A DNA stretch of 64,000 bases from Bermanella sp036960565 (GTDB lineage Bacteria; Pseudomonadota; Gammaproteobacteria; Pseudomonadales; Oceanobacteraceae). A program made the position numbers and the translations under genes. The notes beneath the pieces were generated by a model. The model worked only from the letters and a program-made list of their open reading frames with translations. It did not search any database and was not told the DNA's origin. Each line of letters begins with the position of its first letter. Positions within the stretch are counted from its first letter, which is position 1. Shown piece by piece: positions 16,902-26,356 of the stretch. Where the stretch lies: positions 1 through 64,000 of the forward strand of contig JBALXQ010000034.1 in assembly GCA_036960565.1 (NCBI GenBank), given 5' to 3'.

Positions 16902-17309
16902 ATGATTTTTAATGCACACGGTGAATTAGGCATTAAGTGGAATGGAAATATGCTAATGGTCTATCCGACTGGTGAGATTAATCTAGAAGGCGTTAGACAA
17001 TTTCATAAACTGGTCAACAAAGAAATAGAAAATGCAAAATATGAAACATTCTCACGAATTATTGAATACTCTGATAATGCCTGTTTGGCAACACTAGAAG
17101 CTTATGAAGAGTTTCAAGGCCACGTCATAGATAATTTAAATAGAGGGTGCTGCTATATTGGGATAGTTGGCGGAAATGCGGTAAGTCGCCACTACCTCAA
17201 TAAAATTTTAGTTGATACGAATTGCCCTCATGATTTCTTTTCTACTTCAGTTTTAGCCATAAAGTATATGTCAGAAAATATCGCGGGAGTTATTGTTGAG
17301 AAAACCTAA
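16902..17309 (+). CDS. Hypothetical protein (135 aa), possible STAS-like fold
   Basis: Small soluble protein with GGGAG eight bases before ATG 16902. The pattern of an N-terminal strand pair (LGIKWNGNMLMVYPTGEINLEGVRQF) followed by alternating helices and strands recalls STAS/SpoIIAA-like folds, but no signature motif is present. It starts 42 bp from the transposon's right end, so its original promoter may have been displaced. No known function. Confidence 0.55.
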   Translation: MIFNAHGELGIKWNGNMLMVYPTGEINLEGVRQFHKLVNKEIENAKYETFSRIIEYSDNACLATLEAYEEFQGHVIDNLNRGCCYIGIVGGNAVSRHYLNKILVDTNCPHDFFSTSVLAIKYMSENIAGVIVEKT

Positions 17310-17352
17310 ATAAAATACGAATAGCCCATGATATAGAACCAACCTAAGTAAG

Positions 17353-18243
17353 CTATTTATTAAAATGTTCAACAAGAAAATCAATGAAAGTGCGAATCTT
17401 CTGTGATTGCTCTTTATGATAAGGATAGACCGCATAAAGCGAATGCTTCTCAGCTTTCCATTCAGGCAACAGGTTGATCAACTCTCCTGACTCGATTTCA
17501 TTTTTAACGAAAACCTCTGGTATTAACATTATGCCTAGTCCCGCTAATGTTGCTTGTTTTAATGCGAGGCCATTATTAACAACATAAGAGCCGGGTGATA
17601 AATCAATCTCTTTAACCCTGTCATCATTACGAAAGACCCAGTGTCTAGGAGAGGAAGATAAACTATAAATAAGACAGTTATGATTACAAAGATCAGCGGG
17701 GCTTGCAATATTGTCTGTACGCTCCAGATAATCCGGCGAAGCACATAATAAACGATTTAGTTCAAATAGTTTTCTAAATTTAAGGCTTGAATTTTTTAAC
17801 TCTCCACCACCGCGTATGGCTACGTCTACCCCGTGTTCGACTAAATCAATGTATTGATCAACCATCATAATTTCAACGGATATTTCTGGGTTTAAACGCA
17901 TGAACTGACACACTGCGGGGTTTATTATCAAAACACCTAGGGACATAGGAATACTAATCTTAATAGCCCCTCTTAGACGGTTTGAGGATTCTATGATTGA
18001 TAAATCTGCATGTGATAACTCATCTAAAATTGTGCAGACATGATCGTAATAAATCTTCCCGTTCTCTGTGATGTGCATTTTTCTTGTTGTTCGGTTGATC
18101 AGAGGTGCTTTTAGGTAGACTTCAAGTTCATTTATGTTTTTGCTAATTGCGGCCTTAGATAGCCCCATATCCTCAGCAGCTTCTTTAAAGCTTCCCAGCT
18201 CTATAACCCGTCTAAATACGGTAATAGCTCTCAATTTATCCAC
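17353..18243 (-). CDS. LysR-family transcriptional regulator
   Basis: 296 aa. The N-terminal winged helix (ITVFRRVIELGSFKEAAEDMGLSKAAISKNINELE) and a LysR substrate-binding domain (about 90-290) are both complete. It faces away from the DsbA-like/DUF1330 genes across a 425-bp region, the usual arrangement of LysR regulators with their targets. Related in size and layout to the two other LysR genes in the window. The ligand cannot be inferred. Confidence 0.9.
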   Translation of the reverse strand: MDKLRAITVFRRVIELGSFKEAAEDMGLSKAAISKNINELEVYLKAPLINRTTRKMHITENGKIYYDHVCTILDELSHADLSIIESSNRLRGAIKISIPMSLGVLIINPAVCQFMRLNPEISVEIMMVDQYIDLVEHGVDVAIRGGGELKNSSLKFRKLFELNRLLCASPDYLERTDNIASPADLCNHNCLIYSLSSSPRHWVFRNDDRVKEIDLSPGSYVVNNGLALKQATLAGLGIMLIPEVFVKNEIESGELINLLPEWKAEKHSLYAVYPYHKEQSQKIRTFIDFLVEHFNK

Positions 18244-18668
18244 ATAACCCTCCGGGTACGCCTCATTGTTTACTTCAAGTAGATAATGATATCACTGGTT
18301 TGATCTTTATCCACAACATTTTGAGCGCTATATTTAGATTTAATCCCGATAACTACTAAGCATAAACAATTAAATCATTATGCGTATTAAGGTGGCTACA
18401 TGAAAAAGATAATCGCATTCTCTGACAACAGTCATAGCCAATATTAAGACCATGACAGAATTATTGCCTTGGTGGGGAGGTGATGTTACTGGCACGTACA
18501 GCCTTGCCTGTTACCAAGAAAAAATAGTCGATGGAAGTTTAATCAAGAAACATATAACGAATTTAACTTTATGGTTAGTGCGTTTGAAGCAGCATTCTAG
18601 ACGTTGGTATTATCCTGTTGAATCTAGACATGATATTAAATTTGAAACTAATTTTGTAGGAAGTAACT
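18244..18668. other. Divergent intergenic region, possible gene debris
   Basis: Between the LysR and DsbA-like genes. At 18400 an ATG with AAGGTGG upstream starts a 15-codon frame (MKKIIAFSDNSHSQY) that stops. Other frames to its right stay open only for 60-80 codons without any known motif. This may be the relic of a frameshifted gene; it is too decayed to identify. Confidence 0.35.
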
Positions 18669-19316
18669 ATGAATCAGAAACCTATTAAACAGAAACTTAG
18701 AATTGACTTTTTTCATGATGTCATTTGTGGTTGGTGTTACGTTATTTCACCACGCCTAAGAGAACTTGCAAAAGAAATGGATTTAGATGTCCATCATCAC
18801 GCCTTTGCACTATCGGCAACTAAAAGTGAAATGATCGAAAAATTTGGTTCAATGAAACAAGCGAAGGAAATTATTTTAGGGCATTGGGAACAGTGTGCGC
18901 TGGCTGATGACCAAAAGCGTGTCAATGTAGAAGGTATGCGTAAAAAAACATTCGAATACCCAACATCAAGCCTTGGTTTATTAGCCTGTAAAGCTGCACA
19001 AAAACAAGGTGGTCAACAGGAATACTGGGACTACTTTGATGCAGTGACGCATGCCCATATGAGTGAAAATCGTAATATAGCTGATATGGATGTTCTCGCA
19101 AGTATTGCCGTTGAAGTTGGATTAGATAGGCAGCGTTTTTTACAAGACTATGCATCTCCAGACAGAGAACAAGAAATTAAACACGATCGAAAGTTAGCTC
19201 GTAAATATGGAATTCAGTCAACACCATCAATGATAGTCAATGAACAATGGATTATATCAGGCGCGCTGCCATTAAATGAGTTGCGTAAGCGATTGAAACA
19301 AATACAGCAGGGATGA
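18669..19316 (+). CDS. DsbA-family oxidoreductase (FrnE-like)
   Basis: 215 aa. A thioredoxin-fold protein with active-site CGWC in FHDVICGWCYVISPRL and the cis-Pro segment GIQSTPSMIV, typical of the cytoplasmic FrnE/2-hydroxychromene isomerase branch of DsbA-like proteins. No signal peptide, so it is cytoplasmic. AGGAAGT precedes the ATG. The DUF1330 gene follows after 72 bp. Likely a thiol-disulfide or glutathione-linked oxidoreductase controlled by the divergent LysR; the substrate is unknown. Confidence 0.88.
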   Translation: MNQKPIKQKLRIDFFHDVICGWCYVISPRLRELAKEMDLDVHHHAFALSATKSEMIEKFGSMKQAKEIILGHWEQCALADDQKRVNVEGMRKKTFEYPTSSLGLLACKAAQKQGGQQEYWDYFDAVTHAHMSENRNIADMDVLASIAVEVGLDRQRFLQDYASPDREQEIKHDRKLARKYGIQSTPSMIVNEQWIISGALPLNELRKRLKQIQQG

Positions 19317-19388
19317 CACTGCTTAATTTATTCATGAATATCTGAGAATAACGTATAAACTTAAAAAGCATCAAGCGGAGATGAAATT

Positions 19389-19691
19389 ATGAAATGTTAT
19401 GTGATTACAAACTATAGTATTGATCAAAACAAACTAGAGGGGTATGCAGATTATCCTCAAAAAGCCTCATCAATAACGACTCAATTTGGAGGACGATTAC
19501 TCGTCGCTTCATTAAATAGCCAAGTCGTTGAAGGTGCTCCTGAGGATATAACCGTTGTCCTAGAATTTAACTCACGAGAACTGGCTGAAAGATGGTACTC
19601 ATCAGCAGAATATACAGCCATTAAAAACATGCGCATAAATGCAACTAAGGCCGGATGGATGATATTAACTGATGAATTTACACCTCAGTAG
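19389..19691 (+). CDS. DUF1330 family protein
   Basis: 100 aa, a ferredoxin-like dimeric alpha-beta barrel fold. It has the family pattern KLEGYADYPQKASSITTQFGGRLLV, then EGAPEDITVVLEFNSRELAERWYSSAEY. DUF1330 proteins have no established reaction. Good ribosome binding site (GGAG). Probably co-transcribed with the DsbA-like gene. Confidence 0.85.
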   Translation: MKCYVITNYSIDQNKLEGYADYPQKASSITTQFGGRLLVASLNSQVVEGAPEDITVVLEFNSRELAERWYSSAEYTAIKNMRINATKAGWMILTDEFTPQ

Positions 19692-19794
19692 GCAATCATC
19701 ACTTGATCCTTAAAGGTAGGCGATAACGCAGGGCCTGATTTATGGTGTGTAATCCCCCCTTATTAACGTCAGTTAAAAATAGAGGGTCATTCAA

Positions 19795-20603
19795 CTACAG
19801 CAACTGCCTCGGCGGTACGCCACCAATTGCTGAGTGTGGTCGTTCATTATTGTAAGTCCATTGCCATTGAGTTGCCAATAATTGGGCATGCTCAATGTCC
19901 TCAAAAATATTTAACTCTAACCATTCACGCCTTGCTGTGCCATTAAACCGCTCAACATAAGCATTCTGAGTGGGCTTACCAGGCTGAATATAAAGCAACG
20001 TAATTTTCTGATCAGTTGTCCAGTCAATCAGCTCCTGACTTATATATTCAGGTCCATTATCACAACGCAGCGCACTTGGCTTACCTCGCCATTCAATGAT
20101 TTGTTCTAATGATCGAATGACCCGTTTTGTGGGCAATGAAAAATCCACATCAATGGCTAAACATTCGCGATTAAAATCATCAATCACGTTGAATGTGCGT
20201 AATGACCGACCATCTTTTAACGAATCACTCATAAAGTCCATAGACCAAACTTGATTGATAGTCGATGGCACGCTCAGCGCCTCTGGTTTGTCACGTTTAA
20301 TGCGTTTTCTAGGCTTAATTCGTAGGTTTAACTCCAGCTCGCGATAGATGCGATAAACACGTTTGTGATTCCATTTAAAGCCCTTGGTATTGCGTAAAAA
20401 CAGAAAACACAAGCCAAAGCCCCAGCGCTTATGTGCCGTTGTAAGCCTCAACAACCAGTCGGCAATCTCTGCATTTTCATCAGATAGTTTGGCTTGATAG
20501 GCGTAGCAAGTGGCGCTGATCGACAGCGTATTACAGGCCATGCGCACACTGATGCCATATTCAGATTGAACTTGTTTAGCCAGTTCTCGCCGAGGAGCTG
20601 GCT
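19795..20603 (-). CDS. IS3-family transposase orfB (rve integrase core)
   Basis: The catalytic part of the OrfAB transposase. DDE residues are in VWSMDFMSD, LRCDNGPEYIS and NAYVERFNGTARREWL; HTH_21 precedes them. The first conventional ATG is at 20547, but the conserved sequence (VVKPAPRRELAKQVQSEYG) extends upstream to the orfA end, so it is made mainly by frameshifting from orfA. The frame is uninterrupted. Confidence 0.9.
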
Positions 20604-20870
20604 TTACAACTTTTTTTCGATAATCTCCTTGGCAATCTCTGCAATAAGTTTTTCTTCCAAGTACATTTTCTTCAATCGGCGATTTTCATCCTCTAACTCT
20701 TTCATACGCTTCATGAGTGAAGCATCCATACCACCGAATTTTGCGCGCCACTTATAGAAGCTGGCCGAGCTCATGCCGTGTTCGCGGCATAGATCTGGGA
20801 CCGCTACGCCTGCTTCGTTTTGCTTGAGAATCGCCATGATTTGGCTGTCGGTATATCGTGATGTTTTCAT
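20604..20870 (-). CDS. IS3-family transposase orfA
   Basis: 88 aa. Helix-turn-helix protein (SQIMAILKQNEAGVAVPDLCREHGMSSASFYKWRAKFGG) followed by a leucine-zipper-like coiled coil, as in the IS407-type branch of IS3. Near its end GAAAAAAAG (A AAA AAG at 20610-20616, minus strand) is a classic -1 slippery heptamer fusing it to orfB. Confidence 0.93.
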   Translation of the reverse strand: MKTSRYTDSQIMAILKQNEAGVAVPDLCREHGMSSASFYKWRAKFGGMDASLMKRMKELEDENRRLKKMYLEEKLIAEIAKEIIEKKL

Positions 20871-21110
20871 AAAGAATTCCTTTGGTTCAGTGTACGAGGA
20901 TCCTCTACTTTTGACTTATATTAATTTTCGGGGGGATTACAATCCCAGCTAGATCAATCGTATACTTGAAAGACATAGCGGTATATTAGATAACTAATAA
21001 TGCTATAAAAGTGGTACACAAAAAGACGTGCGCCGGACAGCATTTCCAGCTACAGCTTATGTCTTGCGTTATGTGCTATTCCTATTTCTTAACAATGGAG
21101 AGGTTTAAAC

Positions 21111-21563
21111 GTGATTATTCGTGAAGCAAATCCAGAAGATATTCCCGCTTTACTCGACCTAGAGCAGTCGGTAATTGAAGCCGAAAAACCGTTCAATTCA
21201 TCAATTAAGGCAGAGAAAACTCACTACTACGATTTAGATAATCTAATAGCCAGTAAAGACTCCTATCTTGTCGTCGTAGAGGATTCGAGTGATATTGTTG
21301 CTACCGGGTATGTGCAAATCCGAGAATCAAAAACGGCCCTTAAACATGATACACATTCATATTTGGGGTTTATGTTTGTATCCCCAGAGCATAGAGGTAA
21401 GGCCATAAATCAGAAGGTTATGAGCCACCTTATTGAATGGAGCAAGAGTAGAGGTATTACTGACCTATACTTGGATGTGTATAGTCAAAATGAGTCGGCT
21501 ATAAAAGCCTATGAGAAGGCTGGCTTTGAGCCATCTCTTATGGAAATGAAGCTAGGTATATAG
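21111..21563 (+). CDS. GNAT-family N-acetyltransferase
   Basis: 150 aa. The acetyl-CoA binding region is seen as FVSPEHRGKAINQKVMSHLIEWSKSRG, a variant of the R/Q-x-x-G-x-G/A signature, followed by the typical LDVYSQNESAIKAYEKAGFEP. The start is GTG 21111 after GGAGAGG. The acceptor is unknown. The flanking sequence (GCGTTATGTGC before, CTCATGACAAGGCC to GGCGTTATTGG after) has attC-like traces, so it may be a stranded integron cassette. Confidence 0.85.
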   Translation: MIIREANPEDIPALLDLEQSVIEAEKPFNSSIKAEKTHYYDLDNLIASKDSYLVVVEDSSDIVATGYVQIRESKTALKHDTHSYLGFMFVSPEHRGKAINQKVMSHLIEWSKSRGITDLYLDVYSQNESAIKAYEKAGFEPSLMEMKLGI

Positions 21564-21718
21564 CCCGCGCTCATGACAAGGCCCCTCTCGGCTGCGTGAA
21601 TGGCGTTATTGGTCGGTATTATTGTCCAGTCAGTTGTAAAAGCTTACGGTTGAGGAAGGTTTCTACCTTACTAGGATGTTACTGGTCTTAGGGAGGCTAA
21701 AATTGGAGGTTCAGTCTA

Positions 21719-23422
21719 ATGTCATTATCCAAATTCCGAACAAAAGAAGGTTTACCCCGTTCATCCGAAAGGCAAAGTCAGGTATGGATTGAGCACTCAC
21801 CAGCTTGTACAAAAATAGTGGATCTCGACTTTAATTTGCAGTTTATGAGTGCCGCTGGTATTGGATCTCTTGGCATGGCTGATGTTACTGAGTATTACGG
21901 AAAGCCTTATCCTTTTGATTTTTACCCGAAGTCTTTTTGTGACGAAATGTCTAAAAATTTAAGAAAGGCACTGGATACAAACGAAGTCATAGAGCAAGAG
22001 GCCGCTGTAGTCGATACCGATGGAAATGAAGTATGGTTTCATTCAACCATTTCTCCCGTCAGTGAAAGTGGCGATAAAATTGATTACCTCATGGTTGTAT
22101 CACTTGATACAACTAAACAGAATGTCGCGAGAAAGGAGCTGGAGCACTACAAGTTAAATCTTGAGAAACTGGTTTATGAGCGCACCTTGGAGCTTGAGAA
22201 AGCAAAAAAGGAAGCGCTAGAAGCCAACGCCAGTAAATCAACTTTTCTAGCGAATATGAGTCATGAAATACGTACCCCGTTGAATGCCATTATTGGCTTT
22301 TCTGAGTTGTTGGCAAAGCCAAGTTTAAATATAACAGAGGATGATGCTCAAAGTTTTCAACTAACAGTGCATGAAAACGCTCAGCAATTATTAGCCTTGC
22401 TCAATAATATTTTAGACCTTTCAAAAGTAGAGTCTGGTGTTGAAGAGGTTAATGCTGTCGTTTTTGAGTTAGCCGATTTATCACAGGGATTAGAAGGGTT
22501 TCACCAAGCCAATGCCCAAAAAAATAACTTATGCCTTTCGTTAACCTTAGCTAGGAATTTACCTGAATTTATCGAGTCTGACCGAACTAAAATTATTCAG
22601 GTGCTAAACAACCTGTTAAGTAATGCCATAAAATTTACCGCAGACTCTCATGAAAACATTGCTGCTGGTAAGGGGGTAAATGTAAAAAATAAGCAAGGCT
22701 ATGTTAATTTGTCGGTTGCCGCTAACAAGGGTGAAATATTTTTCACGGTGAGTGATAGCGGTAAGGCAATAAATGAAAATGAGAAAAAGCATATATTCGA
22801 ACCTTTCATACAAAGTAAGTTTAATACCAATAAAAAAATAAAAGGAACGGGATTAGGGTTAACTTTATCTCGACATATCTCTAATCTGTTGGGTGGGGCG
22901 TTAACCCTTGAGACTAACGTTCAAGGTGTTGGCACTGAACGGGTATGGGGTAATTGTTTCTGTTTATCGATTCCTTTTAAAGAAGTCATCGTGAAGCAGG
23001 CAAAGGCACATGTTAATTTACCTGCCACCTTTTCAGCCAAAAGCTTAGTCATTTGTGTTGATGATATTGAAATTAACAATGTCCTGATAAAAATGCTTTT
23101 ATTGCGTTTTGGGGTGTCAGCTGAATTGGTAGATAGTGGAGAGAAGGCCATTGAATTAACAGATATGTTGTGTCAGGCGGGGACACCGCCCGACTTAGTA
23201 CTGATGGATTTACGCATGCCTGGAATAGACGGCATTGAAACCACTAAGAGAATTTTAGCTAATGAACACTGTAAAAATGTACCAGTAGTGATGTTATCTG
23301 CTGATGTGATTTCGGAACAGATTAAATGTGCAAAAGACAGTGGTGCAGTTGATTATTTAACTAAACCTATTGAAATTAGTGAATTAAATAGAGTATTGGC
23401 TAAATACTTACGCCCTGCATAA
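21719..23422 (+). CDS. PAS-containing hybrid sensor histidine kinase
   Basis: 567 aa: PAS domain (about 20-135), coiled linker, HisKA with H182 (NMSHEIRTPLN), HATPase (N-box near 298, GTGLGLTLSR near 380) and a C-terminal receiver with D497 (LMDLRMP). The G1 box reads DSGKAI where DxGxGI is usual, losing the second Gly. There is no membrane segment, so it is cytoplasmic. GGAGG precedes the ATG. No partner regulator is adjacent; the receiver may hand phosphate to an HPt protein elsewhere. Confidence 0.9.
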   Translation: MSLSKFRTKEGLPRSSERQSQVWIEHSPACTKIVDLDFNLQFMSAAGIGSLGMADVTEYYGKPYPFDFYPKSFCDEMSKNLRKALDTNEVIEQEAAVVDTDGNEVWFHSTISPVSESGDKIDYLMVVSLDTTKQNVARKELEHYKLNLEKLVYERTLELEKAKKEALEANASKSTFLANMSHEIRTPLNAIIGFSELLAKPSLNITEDDAQSFQLTVHENAQQLLALLNNILDLSKVESGVEEVNAVVFELADLSQGLEGFHQANAQKNNLCLSLTLARNLPEFIESDRTKIIQVLNNLLSNAIKFTADSHENIAAGKGVNVKNKQGYVNLSVAANKGEIFFTVSDSGKAINENEKKHIFEPFIQSKFNTNKKIKGTGLGLTLSRHISNLLGGALTLETNVQGVGTERVWGNCFCLSIPFKEVIVKQAKAHVNLPATFSAKSLVICVDDIEINNVLIKMLLLRFGVSAELVDSGEKAIELTDMLCQAGTPPDLVLMDLRMPGIDGIETTKRILANEHCKNVPVVMLSADVISEQIKCAKDSGAVDYLTKPIEISELNRVLAKYLRPA

Positions 23423-23858
23423 CACCGCTAAGTTTGATGTGTGTTTAGTATGAAATATACTTGCGACGGTATTAAAAAAATCTGTATAGATAGCGTTATT
23501 ACTAAAATAAAATATAAGAAGGTATGTAGTTAGATTATTTATTATTTTGGGTGTTATTAGAGATAATATGCTTGTAAAGCCTTTTTTTATAGCTACACCG
23601 CCTTTCGTTTTCTTATCGATATGTTGAATGTAAATAGTTAATGTCACTCTCTGCAGTCAAACACGACTAACTTAACTCCCACCAATGTCTGTTCTGTACA
23701 AAACTCTATGTGTAATCGTTCTAATATTTAATTGATTCGGTTTAAATATCAATATTTATAGGTACGTTATTTACCTTGATTTTAGTCGGTCGAATTAAGG
23801 CATTAGGTGTCTCAAATCAAATATATCGACTATCGTCTAATGATAATAGGGGGCTAAG
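23423..23858. other. AT-rich intergenic region between two kinase genes
   Basis: 436 bp with no credible gene, repeat or strong hairpin. It presumably carries the promoter of the gene at 23859, but I cannot point to one. Confidence 0.4.
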
Positions 23859-26180
23859 ATGAAGGATGAAGACAAAACCAAAGAGCAGTTAATAGAGGAA
23901 TTGAGAGTATCCAATGGTCGATTTCTTAAAGCACAGCGAATTGGAAAAACCGGATTTATGGAGTTGGATGTAAAGACCGGTAATATGTATTGGTCAGATG
24001 AGGTTTATAATCTTTACGGGGTCGATATTAATGTTGAGGCGACAATTGATTTAACTACTAGCCTTATTCATCCTGATGATGCCGAAAGGGTTCATAAAAG
24101 TCTCGCGCTAGCGATTAAGGGCGGTCAACCCCATGAGCTTGATCATCGTATGGTTCGCCAGATTGACGACGATACCGTATGGGTTCATGCACAAACTGAA
24201 ATAGTGTGTGGCGCTAATGGGGAACCAGAATTTATTCTTGGTTCAATCGTGGATATTACCGAGCGTAAACAATCTGAAAGTAATTTATTCAAGACAGCTG
24301 TATCCAAAAAATATTTAGATAATATCATCACGTCCATGGCTGACTCTCTCATTGTTGTTAATCCTAATGCCACCATCAGTAGTGTTAATCGGGCCACTCT
24401 TGAATTATTAGGTTATGAAGAACTTGAAGTTATTGGAAAACCAATAGAGATGATATTTGATGAAGGGCAAGGGGTATTTGATGGGGTGGGGATTACCAGC
24501 TTTATTAAGAATGAGTCGATAAAAAATTCAGAAGAGCATTATTTAGCTAAAGATGGTCGGAAAATACCGGTTCAATTTTCTGCCTCAGTGATGCAGGATG
24601 TAGAAGGGAATATAGAGGGGATTGTTTGTGTCGCTTCAGATAGAACCGAACGAAAACAAGCAGAACAGGAAATAATACTCAATAAGTTAATTCTAGATAA
24701 TTTGAGTGAAGGCGTTGCCATGACTCGACTTAGTGACGGCATTATTATTTACACTAATCCAAGATTCGAAAAGATATTTGGCTATGAGCCTTTAGAAATG
24801 CTGGGTATTCCCATTAGTGAAATAAATGCCCCAACTGAAAAAGCTCCTGAAGATATTCATGCCGAGATAAACTTATCGATAGAGAAAAAAGGGCATTGGT
24901 TCGGCGAGGTTTATTGCACGAAAAAAGATGGTTCGTATTTTTGGACTGAGGCAAAACTGTCTATTTTTAATCACTCAACCCATGGTGCTGTTGCCATTGG
25001 GTTTCAGCAGGATATCTCAGAACGTAAATTGATAGAGGAAAAACTTCGTCAATCTCAAAAGATGGAGGCCATTGGAACGTTATCAGGCGGAATTGCTCAT
25101 GAATTCAATAATATCCTAGGTGGCATGATGGGGTATTCTGAACTATTGATGGAAAAACTTCCCAAAAATAGTGAAGAAAGAAACTATATAGAACGCGTTT
25201 ATAGTTCAGGTGAGAGAGCAAGCGATCTAGTTAAACAGATACTCACATTCGGCCGAAAAGATTCATCAAAACAAAGTATGCAAAGAATGTCACTTGTCAT
25301 TCAAGATGCCTTGAAAATGATTCGAGTTACGTTGCCTGCAACGATCGAGGTTAGAGCCGATATAGATCCTGACTGTCGTCCGGTTATGATTAATACTACT
25401 CAAATTCATCAAATTATCATAAATATTTGTAACAATGCTGCGCATTCTATGGAGGAAAAAGGGGGCATTTTGTCTATTTCTTTAAAGAACACCCAAAAAT
25501 ACTCTAATCAGTCTCTTCCTTCTGTTGATAAAGAAAATTACTTGTTACTCACCATTAGTGATACTGGTAGTGGTATTTCCCCGGATGTTAAAGAAAGGAT
25601 TTTTGAACCTTTTTTTACAACTAAGGATGTGGGTAAAGGCACTGGTTTAGGACTTTCTGTTGTACACGGAATTGTAGAGCAGCATCAAGGAAAAATATTG
25701 GTTGAAAGTGAAATAGGGAAGGGCAGTACCTTTTCGGTTTTTTTCCCCATAGCTGTGGGGGAAGTTCAGGACATAGAGATTCAGGGATCTCACTCTCTGG
25801 AGGGGGCAGGCCATATTTTGGTGGTTGACGATGAACCTAATTTAGTCGATTTTTATAATATAGGATTGCAAAAAAATGGATTTAGTACGACTGTTTATCA
25901 TAACAGTCTGCAAGCATTAGAAGCGTTTAGGAAAAGTCCGTACGGGTTCGATGTTGTTTTTACGGATCAAACCATGCCGGGTTTGACTGGCATAGAGTTG
26001 AGCAAAGAATTGCTTAGTATTAGGGCGGATATCCCCATTATTTTAGCCACAGGCTATAGTCAGACCATTTCTAAAGAGGGGGCGTTGTCCCAAGGAATTA
26101 AAGCTTATTTACAAAAACCCATTAAACTCAAGGAACTAATTCCTACTATTCAGAGATTTAATATTAAAGCAAAAATATGA
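23859..26180 (+). CDS. Three-PAS hybrid sensor histidine kinase (NtrB-type core)
   Basis: 773 aa: an N-terminal short coil, PAS at about 20-140, 145-268 and 272-395 (each ending in an ITERK/TERK/SERK motif), HisKA with H414 in the GGIAHEFNNIL form, HATPase (DTGSGIS, GKGTGLGLSVV) and a C-terminal receiver with D703 (VFTDQTMPG). Soluble. GGGGG lies six bases before the ATG. The GGIAHEFNN His box and C-terminal receiver are typical of multi-PAS kinases that sense redox or small ligands. The output partner is not nearby. Confidence 0.92.
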   Translation: MKDEDKTKEQLIEELRVSNGRFLKAQRIGKTGFMELDVKTGNMYWSDEVYNLYGVDINVEATIDLTTSLIHPDDAERVHKSLALAIKGGQPHELDHRMVRQIDDDTVWVHAQTEIVCGANGEPEFILGSIVDITERKQSESNLFKTAVSKKYLDNIITSMADSLIVVNPNATISSVNRATLELLGYEELEVIGKPIEMIFDEGQGVFDGVGITSFIKNESIKNSEEHYLAKDGRKIPVQFSASVMQDVEGNIEGIVCVASDRTERKQAEQEIILNKLILDNLSEGVAMTRLSDGIIIYTNPRFEKIFGYEPLEMLGIPISEINAPTEKAPEDIHAEINLSIEKKGHWFGEVYCTKKDGSYFWTEAKLSIFNHSTHGAVAIGFQQDISERKLIEEKLRQSQKMEAIGTLSGGIAHEFNNILGGMMGYSELLMEKLPKNSEERNYIERVYSSGERASDLVKQILTFGRKDSSKQSMQRMSLVIQDALKMIRVTLPATIEVRADIDPDCRPVMINTTQIHQIIINICNNAAHSMEEKGGILSISLKNTQKYSNQSLPSVDKENYLLLTISDTGSGISPDVKERIFEPFFTTKDVGKGTGLGLSVVHGIVEQHQGKILVESEIGKGSTFSVFFPIAVGEVQDIEIQGSHSLEGAGHILVVDDEPNLVDFYNIGLQKNGFSTTVYHNSLQALEAFRKSPYGFDVVFTDQTMPGLTGIELSKELLSIRADIPIILATGYSQTISKEGALSQGIKAYLQKPIKLKELIPTIQRFNIKAKI

Positions 26181-26356
26181 CAAGGTGTGCATTCTAATGA
26201 TGGATATTGATGCAGCTCACTGTGCATTGTTTTAGGTGGTTCTTTATTTTTGATTTTAAAATACACCTTTTTATCTGTGCCCGATTGTTATTTCTCTTTG
26301 TCAGATGGAAGTTATACGGGGCCTGGTTAGACCCGTTAACTTTTGTGAAGAGCGCT

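Larger units (their letters stand above)
19748..20941 (-). mobile_element. Complete IS3-family insertion sequence (1194 bp)
   Basis: Ends TGTAATCCCCCC and GGGGGGATTACA are a perfect 12-bp inverted repeat, with partial similarity (TTATTAA, AAAAGTAGAGG) further in. It holds orfA and orfB in the IS3 arrangement. I cannot see a target duplication next to the ends. A fragment of the same element type lies at 4035-4149. Confidence 0.9.
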
